A stretch of DNA of 19,171 nt, taken from contig CAKOQK010000023.1 of NCBI GenBank assembly GCA_934101225.1, forward strand, positions 1 to 19,171. The letters are read 5' to 3'. The position numbers were made by a program, and so were the translations under genes. The stretch comes from an uncultured Bacilli bacterium (lineage in GTDB: Bacteria > Bacillota_I > Bacilli_A > RF39 > UBA660). Positions within the stretch are counted from its first letter, which is position 1; each line of letters begins with the position of its first letter. Positions 8,017 through 13,868 of this stretch are shown piece after piece. The notes beneath the pieces are model-generated. The model was not told the DNA's origin, did no database searches, and saw only the letters and a program-made list of their open reading frames with translations.

Positions 8017-8052
8017 AAAATACACATTAATTTATAAATTAATGTGTATTTT
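8017..8052. repeat. Perfect 36-bp palindrome upstream of the second fic gene
   Basis: Each half is 18 bases (AAAATACACATTAATTTA and its exact reverse complement), with the centre between 8034 and 8035 and no spacer. On the minus strand the stem is followed by TT and then an A-run, so the T-run is mostly the stem end itself. It could be an AT-rich terminator for minus-strand transcripts coming from tsaC or an operator for the fic gene, whose possible -10 (TATAAT, 7997-7992) lies just downstream. The flanking 8053-8157 holds nothing I can identify. Confidence 0.75.
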
Positions 8053-8157
8053 ACATTGATTTTATACATTTTTCAAGAATTTATTGTATATTTTGCATTT
8101 TTTTATTTCTTCTATGGAATAAATAACATATTTTTATTAATTTTTGGTATAATTAAA

Positions 8158-8186
8158 TTGACAGTTATACATTTTTTTAATATATT
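8158..8186 (+). promoter_or_regulatory. Strong sigma-A-type promoter for an orphan small RNA
   Basis: TTGACA (8158-8163), a 17-base spacer and TATATT (8181-8186) on the plus strand. This is the closest match to consensus on this strand, and no protein-coding frame follows it. The predicted start is at about 8193. Confidence 0.72.
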
Positions 8187-8192
8187 ATTTTT

Positions 8193-8291
8193 AGTTACTT
8201 GCCTGTGAATGATAAAAGCTGGGTCCTTGAATAAGGGTAGATATATGTTTGTATATTTAGAATTCCTTTGCTCCTGATGCAAGTTTTTTTA
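8193..8291 (+). ncRNA. Candidate structured small RNA of about 95-100 nt, family unknown
   Basis: The transcript is inferred from the promoter at 8158-8186 and the T-run at 8284-8290. Its ends pair: ACTTGC (8197-8202) with GCAAGT (8279-8284). Inside, CCTT/AAGG (8225-8228 with 8233-8236) closes a GAAT loop, and TAGATATA/TATATTTA (8238-8245 with 8252-8259, one G-U) closes a TGTTTG loop. GCAAG can alternatively pair with TTTGC (8267-8271). There is no reading frame with a ribosome binding site. Local base composition is richer in G and C than the surroundings. I could not match it to SRP RNA, 6S RNA, tmRNA, RNase P or a common riboswitch. Its 3' end runs into the 3' end of tsaC on the other strand. 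Confidence 0.6.
8267..8291 (+). terminator. Terminator of the candidate small RNA
   Basis: TTTGC (8267-8271) can pair with GCAAG (8279-8283, one G-U) around a 7-base loop, directly followed by eight T's (8284-8291). The 3' arm is also able to pair with the RNA's 5' end, so the terminator stem may be either local or long-range. Confidence 0.55.
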
Positions 8292-8915
8292 TTTTGTTTT
8301 ATATAATTTTAATTGTTCGTTAATATTTTCTAATGAAATTGGACCTTCTCTTTCGATTCTATACATATTATTAGTACAATCAATTATAGTACTTGCTTGA
8401 CCCAAAGATACGTTTCCTTCTAAAATTCCATCTAAACTAGCTAAGTTCGTTTCTATTTCATCTAAAGATTTACATACTTGATTTCCGCTTTTATTTGCGC
8501 TTGTTAAAAAAATAGGACAGCCTAATTTTTGAATCAATTTTATTAGTACTTTTGATGAAGCAAGTCTTATTGCGACTTTATTATCCTTTTCTGTTCCTGT
8601 ACGATTTATGTGTAAAAGTATATTTGGTTTTTTATTGAGAATTAAAGTAATTGGACCAGGCATAAATAAATCAATTAATTTTTCAACATCTTAATTTATA
8701 ATTGCTATATTTTTAACTTGTTCTTTATTTAAACACATAATAGGAAATGGTTTACTATCAGGTCTATTTTTAATATTTATTAACTTTTCATACCCTTTGT
8801 GTGAATTAATACTTGCACATATTCCATATACTGTATCTGTAGGAACGCTTATTACACCATCTTTTTTTAATATTTCGGCAGCTTCAGCAATTTCAGTTTG
8901 TTTATATCTTTTCAT
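8289..8915 (-). pseudogene. tsaC: Threonylcarbamoyl-AMP synthase, TsaC/YrdC type, interrupted by one in-frame stop
   Basis: TsaC makes threonylcarbamoyl-AMP from threonine, bicarbonate and ATP for the tRNA t6A37 modification. The ATG at 8915 follows AAAGGAAG. PTDTVYG (codons 25-31), KNRPDSKPFP (49-58), a MPGPITLIL segment just past the stop, and SANKSG (139-144) are all intact and in the usual order. Total length is about 208 codons, normal for the short TsaC form. Codon 75 is TAA (8693-8691), and the frame continues unchanged on both sides with no frameshift. Without readthrough only a 74-residue N-terminal piece is made, lacking the SxN part of the active site. The t6A pathway is normally essential, so either another tsaC/sua5 copy exists, the stop is an error or very recent, or translation restarts or reads through. 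Confidence 0.82.
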
Positions 8916-8993
8916 TTAATTAACTTCCTTTTGAAATCATTATACTATTTTAAAATATAATAGACAATTTAATTATTTATTTTTAATTAATAT

Positions 8994-9031
8994 AAAAAAA
9001 CTCGTTTTCATTTAGAAATAACGAGGCTTTT
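8994..9031. terminator. Hairpin terminator, strongest in the minus direction
   Basis: CTCGTT (9001-9006) pairs with AACGAG (9020-9025), with additional T-A pairs inside. On the minus strand seven T's follow the stem (9000-8994), and on the plus strand GC plus five T's. It should end the yjjX transcript after the SEC-C remnant. Confidence 0.7.
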
Positions 9032-9055
9032 TAAAATTATTATTTTATTTTATAA

Positions 9056-9118
9056 TTATTTACCGCAGCAATTTTTATATTTAAAACCACTGTTGCAAGT
9101 TCATCCTTTTTCAGGATT
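9056..9118 (-). pseudogene. SEC-C zinc-motif 3'-end remnant
   Basis: On the minus strand, codons from 9118 read NPEKG, TGA, then TCNSGFKYKNCCGK and a TAA stop at 9058-9056. This is the end of a SEC-C motif (consensus xCPCGSGxKYKxCCGK), with the first cysteine lost and an internal TGA. The last ~30 bases and the bases just past the stop match the copy at 10963-11118 with only a few differences. No gene body precedes it: yjjX ends at 9156. It is a scar rather than a functional tail. Confidence 0.7.
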
Positions 9119-9155
9119 TATGATACTATGAAATATGTAAAGTATTATAGTTTTT

Positions 9156-9740
9156 TCAATTTTTTTCAACATTATCTTTTTTATTTATTTTTTTCTCTAA
9201 TTTTTTGTAATTTGATTTAAAGTTTAAAAATGATTGCATGGCACTAGTAACTGCTAATGAATCAAATTTATCTCTTCTGTAATACCCATTTGTTAGATAT
9301 CCAGTTATTCCATTATCTTTTTTATTGTCATTATTATTTAAAATATTTTCAATAACTTTATTTAATGATTTTCCACTTTTAACATAATTATACATTTTTT
9401 CAGATATTTGAAGACTATTTGATTTTCCTAAAAATTCGTTACCATTAGCATCTAGTATAGAAACATATGTAACAATAAAATATGTATCACTTATTTCTTC
9501 ATATCCTCCTTCAATACTAATTAATAAATCAAATGAAATATTATTTTCCATGCAATAACGATATAAGTTATGATTTCGATTCCTTACACCTAATAATATT
9601 TCTTCATTAATTGGTTTAGAACTTACCATAGAATCAACATTTATAGTTGTAATAGAAAAATTTTTTATTTCTAATTCATCCATTGCAATTTGAATAGATC
9701 TTTGCTTAGAAATATTTGTAGATCCTAAAACTATTTTCAT
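9156..9740 (-). CDS. yjjX: Inosine/xanthosine triphosphatase (DUF84/YjjX family)
   Basis: 194 aa, slightly longer than the ~170-180 usual in the family. The enzyme hydrolyses ITP and XTP, non-canonical purine nucleotides, to keep them out of nucleic acids. Diagnostic stretches in order: GSTNISKQRS at the N-terminus (family GSTNxxK), VDSMVSSKPINEEILLGVRN (family V.SGV..QP...EE...GA.NR), SIEGGYEE (the GxEGG motif), VTYVSILDANG, and GITGYLTNGYYRR (family GaIGxLTxGxxxR). The C-terminal ~25 residues are lysine-rich and extra. The ATG at 9740 follows AAAGGAATGG. It lies between two SEC-C remnants, downstream of a decayed gene. Stop is TGA, supporting the standard code. Confidence 0.87.
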   Translation of the reverse strand: MKIVLGSTNISKQRSIQIAMDELEIKNFSITTINVDSMVSSKPINEEILLGVRNRNHNLYRYCMENNISFDLLISIEGGYEEISDTYFIVTYVSILDANGNEFLGKSNSLQISEKMYNYVKSGKSLNKVIENILNNNDNKKDNGITGYLTNGYYRRDKFDSLAVTSAMQSFLNFKSNYKKLEKKINKKDNVEKN

Positions 9741-9775
9741 ATTTTTCCATTCCTTTTATATTTTTGTTTTTTATA

Positions 9776-10093
9776 TTAAGTTTTTATTTCATAACTCATA
9801 CTTTGAAGATTATTACCTTTATATTCTAATAATACTATTACACTATCTATGTCAGCACATTTTTTATATCAGATATATAACTTTTTATTTTCTTATTCTA
9901 TAAGATATCGTCAAAAATATCCATGCTAGCATTTTATCATCTAAAAACGTTCCATATATTTCTTCATCATTAACTATTTTTAAATGGCTTTTTTCTTTAA
10001 AATTATCTATTACAGGATTTTGTAAATATCTTTGACGGCACTAGAAGTTCATAGTCGAATTTGTAAATCATCTTGATTTATTTTTTCATTCAT
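9776..10093 (-). pseudogene. Decayed small gene of unknown function
   Basis: The ATG at 10093 lies 15 bases after the stop of the 275-aa gene, with no obvious ribosome binding site. Frames join as MNEKINQDDLQIRL, stop, TSSAVKDIYKIL; then in another frame VIDNFKEKSHLKIVNDEEIY, GTFLDDKMLAWIF; then KKIKSYISDIKNVL; and finally DIDSVIVLLEYKGNNLQSMS ending at TAA 9778-9776. There are several stops and at least three frameshifts. The product would have been ~100 aa, acidic to neutral and mixed alpha/beta. I do not recognise it. The 368 bases between yjjX and the 275-aa gene hold nothing else. Confidence 0.5.
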
Positions 10094-10108
10094 TAATTAT
10101 GTGTATAA

Positions 10109-10930
10109 TTAATAATGGATTGTATTTATTTTTCCTTTACTAACTATTAACTTAATACTATCTTTATCTTCAGTACTTAAATTACTCATTAAAGACATTT
10201 CTTCAATATAATTTAATTCGTATAATCCATCAAAATACTCATCTTCTATCTCAAATGAATTACTTTCTAGATAGTTAATAATATCGCCTGTTATCAAAAT
10301 AGTACTAGGATATTTTTCTAAACAATTTTCTCCTAATCTATTTAAATCACTTTCTAATAATTTATAACCACTTTCATAATTATCTCCAGTTATCATAAAT
10401 CTATCAAGATTATAATATTTATCTAGTGCATCTAATATTAATTTATTATCGAGATTTTTTCTTCTGACATAAGAGAGTATTTTCCAAACAGTAAAGGTAG
10501 GGACTCTTCTTAAAAGAAGATTACATTTTCTTCTATTTTCTAAGTTTTCAATTAAAGTATTAAAAGCATCCAAATATTTACTATTCTTAACACCTTCTAT
10601 ATGTTTATATAAATCCAAATCTTCCATTTTTTTATCACTAAACAAAAAATCTTCATACATATCTACTATACTACTATCCACATTAGCCATTAAATAATAT
10701 TTTTCATGTTCTAGATCATAATTGATATCTTTAAGTCCTGACTCTATTGATTTTCTAAGTGTAGAATTATTCTTTAGCATATCATTATCACTTAGTAATT
10801 GCTTTGTGTTCTTTAATTGCTTTTTTAGCTTATCTTTTTCAATACCAGTACCAATACATAAAGCAAGTATTAACTCTTTATTTTGGTATAAATATATATA
10901 TCTTTTAATAATTTCGGTTTTTACGTTCAT
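10109..10930 (-). CDS. Hypothetical 273-aa helical protein
   Basis: I do not recognise this protein. I start it at ATG 10930, which has GAAGGA at good spacing; an in-frame TTG at 10936 would sit on the ribosome binding site. There is no signal peptide or membrane segment. It is rich in Lys, Asp, Glu, Asn and Leu, and mostly helical, with a likely coiled stretch near residues 30-75 (KDKLKKQLKNTKQLLSDNDM). A basic segment, ENRRKCNLLLRRVPTF, lies near the middle, followed by WKILSYVRRKN. The C-terminus is acidic (FEIEDEYFDGLYE). It is driven by its own promoter, whose -35 lies inside the SEC-C remnant, and was apparently followed by the now decayed gene at 9776-10093. A two-gene cargo cassette is suggested, function unknown. 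Confidence 0.77.
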   Translation of the reverse strand: MNVKTEIIKRYIYLYQNKELILALCIGTGIEKDKLKKQLKNTKQLLSDNDMLKNNSTLRKSIESGLKDINYDLEHEKYYLMANVDSSIVDMYEDFLFSDKKMEDLDLYKHIEGVKNSKYLDAFNTLIENLENRRKCNLLLRRVPTFTVWKILSYVRRKNLDNKLILDALDKYYNLDRFMITGDNYESGYKLLESDLNRLGENCLEKYPSTILITGDIINYLESNSFEIEDEYFDGLYELNYIEEMSLMSNLSTEDKDSIKLIVSKGKINTIHY

Positions 10931-10949
10931 ATACAATCCTTCAATTAGT

Positions 10950-10978
10950 ATTATATCACTAATTATTTACCACAGCAA
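10950..10978 (-). promoter_or_regulatory. Promoter of the 273-aa gene, -35 within a SEC-C remnant
   Basis: Minus strand TTGCTG (10978-10973), a 17-base spacer and TATAAT (10955-10950). The -35 is formed by the codons for Cys-Cys of the SEC-C remnant ending at 10963. Predicted start is about 10943, giving a short leader with GAAGGA. Confidence 0.6.
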
Positions 10979-11118
10979 TTTTTATATTTAAGACCGCTGC
11001 CACACGGTCTTTTGTATTGGGGATTTTGGGAGCTTTTGAAAGCACTTGGCTCGTTAATTCTGCACTTGGTTGCACCATAGAGCACTCCGTAGATCTCGTC
11101 AAACCTAGCAGAACATAT
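10963..11118 (-). pseudogene. SEC-C-tailed 3'-end fragment, GC-richer than surroundings
   Basis: An open minus-strand frame of 51 codons runs from just after a TAG (11121-11119) to TAA at 10965-10963. It reads ICSARFDEIYGVLYGATKCR, INEPSAFKSSQNPQ, then YKRPCGSGLKYKNCCGK. The end is a SEC-C motif with one of the two N-terminal cysteines replaced. There is no start codon with a ribosome binding site, so this is the end of a lost gene. Bases 11041-11110 have 34 G or C of 70, far above the neighbouring DNA, which suggests transfer or a separate origin. The 3' end resembles the scar at 9056-9118 and, more distantly, the end of secA. Confidence 0.68.
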
Positions 11119-11143
11119 CTAAAAACTTATCTAAAAATTAACG
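11113..11143. repeat. Double TATCTAAAA repeat, copy downstream of the two-HEPN gene
   Basis: ACATATCTAAAA is followed at once by a second ACTTATCTAAAA unit. It matches the copy at 13764-13789 over about 22 positions with two mismatches and one indel. The two copies flank the two-HEPN gene in the same orientation. Confidence 0.4.
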
Positions 11144-11173
11144 AATTTTAAGTTTTTACAATAATTATATAAT

Positions 11174-13675
11174 TTAATTTTTCTTAGGTTGATTATTGAT
11201 AGTTCGCTCATTTATTTTTGAAAAAAGACTAATAATAAATTTTTCATCACTTAATATATTTAATAATTCTCTAAATTTGATAGTTCCTTTAAATGACTCA
11301 TCTGTTGTATCAGGATAATAATCTATAAATGTTATTTCCAAATCTCCTATGTCATTTAAATTGATTGTATCTGAAAAGAATATATTCCCATGTGCTAGAG
11401 AATTTCTCAAATGCTCTAATACACATGAATTATCAACTCTTCTATTTTTTAAATCTTCTAAATCTTCCTGCAAGGCAGTCATTTCAATACTGTTTTTCTC
11501 TTGTTTAGACCCATTATCTTGACTAAGAATAGTTTCTAATCTCTGTTTTTCTTCAGTTAATCTAGCTTTTTGATTCTCATCGTTTACTCTTTCTAACTGT
11601 ATAATGATATCTCCAAGCCTTTTTTTCATATTCTTATTAGACTTATAAATATTTCTATTTTCTCTCTTCAAATCATCTATTCTTTTATTCTTTTTAGAAA
11701 TTAAATCTTCGAAATCAACATCAATTTTCAAACCTGAAAAATCCAACCCACTTAAATCAACTTTTTTCTCGTTATAATTATATAAAAGTATATTATTCAA
11801 ATATGATATGACAGTTGCTTTTATTACTTTATCATAATCAATATATTTTGTAGAAGTATCATTCAACATATCCATAATTGCACCATCTGATTTACTATTT
11901 GTTCTAACAATATCTTCTATGATCATTGATATGTTCCTACTTGGATTCAATTCATTTCTTATTAGTTCAGTAATAATTTCGTGTTGATTAACAGCACTAT
12001 GATTATAAAAAGTATCGGATATTTGTCCTATATGGTCAATGATCTTGCTTACTTGTAATTCAGACAGTTTTTGTTCTTCTAATTTATAATCCATAAAGAA
12101 TTTAAGCTGAGACTTTGCAACAGAATCTATTATCTTTGTTTTTCGAGCCATAGGATTCTGTAATTGCATTTTCAAATAATATATTTTTCTCTCATAATCA
12201 TATTCAAACATTTCTAACATCTTATAATCAACATTTTCATTTATATCTGTGTTCTCTTTTTGGGCTAAATAAGATTCATACATTTGTAGCTTCTTTAAAG
12301 TATCTAAATCATGATATTTTACATCAGTAATATCTGAAACAACTATACTCTCCAAATATGATTTTAAATCTTCTTTTGTTTGAATTGGAGCATTATCATA
12401 GTTTGGATTCTCCAATGTACATATTGGAAAAATATTACCAAAAGCATTGTAATTTGATAATTTATTAATGAATTCAATTATCATGTTCTTTTGAATTTTA
12501 AAATTACAATTCATTACATTTTCATCATTATAACCATAAATGCGAATATAATTTTTATCTATAACTTCATATGATGAATGTGCTAAAGCATTTCGTATAG
12601 CATGAAATAGCATTTTGCAATCAAGATTTCCATCGGTAATTATGTAATCATTGCAACCATAATTTGTTCGATTAACATCATTAGCATAAGATGTTTCTTC
12701 GTTGTTTTCATCCATAAATATACACATTGCACCTCTAGGATTAACCAATTTTAGTTTTCGTGCCAAATCTAGATATAGATAGTCGGGTAATGTATTCTTT
12801 TCTTCTTGATTTAGTAAAAAGAAACTACTCATAAACATCCAATCTATATTTGTTTCTATATTACCACCATTTCCCAACAATTCAACATTCTTCTTGTATA
12901 TGCTCTCAAAAAGTGATAAATCTTTTTGACTTTTACATAATCCATGCATTAAAGACAATAATTTTAAATTACTATCATATCCATATGAAATATTATTATC
13001 ACTTGATTCTATATTTAGATTAAAGTTAGTTTTATCTAATAAATTAGATTTGGAATGTTCTTTGAAAAAGACAGAGAAATCTAACCTAATATTTGGATCA
13101 TCTAATTGCATATTAATTAAATCGTTATTATTTAACAAAGTAATATTATATGACTTACTATCTATTCCATAGGCTTGTAGTACTTCTTTATGTTGTATTA
13201 AAACTTCTGCCTCTTCATCTGTATATCCATCATTTTTTAATAATGTAATGAGCTCATTAACATCTATATTATTTATTTGCTTAATTTCTACATACTTTCT
13301 ATTTTCTCTACTTGTAATTAGATCGTATGCATATAATTTTCCATCTATTATTTTAAATTTTAATATACTAAAATAGTTTTCATCGCCACGATTTTTATAA
13401 AACTTATTACTATATTCATATCTAAAGCTTAAATCTTCTAAAAATCCATTCTGTGTGAGTGTTTTTAGTATTTCTTTAAATATTTTAGGATTTGTTTTTA
13501 ATATGTTTTCTAATTTTTTTATTTGCTCATACTCACTTCCATCTTTGCTTAATTTATAACCACCAATTTCTATTAAATATGAAATTACACAGCTATAAAA
13601 TGGATTCATGTTGTCACCATAATATATCCAATTAAGCATTCTTTTTTGAAGTGTATCATTGTAATTTATTTCCAT
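11174..13675 (-). CDS. Predicted ribonuclease with two HEPN domains (RNxxxH twice)
   Basis: 833 aa. The ATG at 13675 follows GGTGG. Two intact HEPN motifs are present: RNALAH at residues 361-366 and RNSLAH at 757-762. After each comes a similar tail of beta strands and a helix (YIRIYGYN...FKIQKNMIIEFINKL after the first; DLEITFIDYY...GTIKFRELLNIL after the second), so the protein looks internally duplicated. Residues ~655-745 are a long charged coiled coil (KKNKRIDDLKRENRNIYKSN). The N-terminal ~330 residues are not recognised; there is no signal or membrane segment. Paired RxxxxH HEPN domains form a composite RNase site in known families, notably Cas13, whose layout (one motif mid-protein, one near the C-terminus) this resembles. 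There is no CRISPR array here, so I do not call it Cas13. The gene sits alone in the secA-downstream region between SEC-C ends. A role as an RNA-cleaving defence or dormancy toxin is inferred. Confidence 0.88.
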   Translation of the reverse strand: MEINYNDTLQKRMLNWIYYGDNMNPFYSCVISYLIEIGGYKLSKDGSEYEQIKKLENILKTNPKIFKEILKTLTQNGFLEDLSFRYEYSNKFYKNRGDENYFSILKFKIIDGKLYAYDLITSRENRKYVEIKQINNIDVNELITLLKNDGYTDEEAEVLIQHKEVLQAYGIDSKSYNITLLNNNDLINMQLDDPNIRLDFSVFFKEHSKSNLLDKTNFNLNIESSDNNISYGYDSNLKLLSLMHGLCKSQKDLSLFESIYKKNVELLGNGGNIETNIDWMFMSSFFLLNQEEKNTLPDYLYLDLARKLKLVNPRGAMCIFMDENNEETSYANDVNRTNYGCNDYIITDGNLDCKMLFHAIRNALAHSSYEVIDKNYIRIYGYNDENVMNCNFKIQKNMIIEFINKLSNYNAFGNIFPICTLENPNYDNAPIQTKEDLKSYLESIVVSDITDVKYHDLDTLKKLQMYESYLAQKENTDINENVDYKMLEMFEYDYERKIYYLKMQLQNPMARKTKIIDSVAKSQLKFFMDYKLEEQKLSELQVSKIIDHIGQISDTFYNHSAVNQHEIITELIRNELNPSRNISMIIEDIVRTNSKSDGAIMDMLNDTSTKYIDYDKVIKATVISYLNNILLYNYNEKKVDLSGLDFSGLKIDVDFEDLISKKNKRIDDLKRENRNIYKSNKNMKKRLGDIIIQLERVNDENQKARLTEEKQRLETILSQDNGSKQEKNSIEMTALQEDLEDLKNRRVDNSCVLEHLRNSLAHGNIFFSDTINLNDIGDLEITFIDYYPDTTDESFKGTIKFRELLNILSDEKFIISLFSKINERTINNQPKKN

Positions 13676-13763
13676 AATATTACCACCAATTATATTTTAT
13701 CATAAAAAGCAATGTTTTTTTCATCGACATTAAATCTTCCCTTATTTTCCCAATTCCAAAAAA

Positions 13764-13789
13764 ACGTATCTAAAACGTATCTAAACGAC
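13764..13789. repeat. Double TATCTAAAA repeat, copy upstream of the two-HEPN gene
   Basis: Two tandem ACGTATCTAAA units lie between the secA terminator and the two-HEPN start. The copy at 11113-11143 on the other side of that gene is similar and in the same orientation. No target-site duplication or transposase is visible. Confidence 0.4.
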
Positions 13790-13829
13790 TTTTTTGAAAT
13801 GAAATTGCCCAAGAATTGTAAGTCGCAAA

Positions 13830-13868
13830 AAGCTCATAAGTCCTTTATTTATAAGGATTTACGAGCTT
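13830..13868 (-). terminator. secA rho-independent terminator
   Basis: On the minus strand AAGCTCGTAAATCCTT (13868-13853) pairs with AAGGACTTATGAGCTT (13845-13830), 16 positions with one mismatch and one wobble, around a 7-base loop. A short T-run follows. The 5' arm includes the secA stop codon. Confidence 0.87.

Noticed and set aside
8193..8291. SRP (4.5S) RNA
   Set aside because: Length fits, but the conserved apical GGUCCGGAAGGAAGCAGCC-type core is missing; only a short GGGTCC is shared.
9056..9118. TGA read as tryptophan (Mycoplasma-type code)
   Set aside because: Intact genes use TGG and contain no internal TGA, and yjjX ends in TGA; the internal TGA here is decay.
9056..13866. Integrase or transposase behind the SEC-C punctuated region
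   Set aside because: No tyrosine or serine recombinase motifs or DDE pattern found in any frame here.
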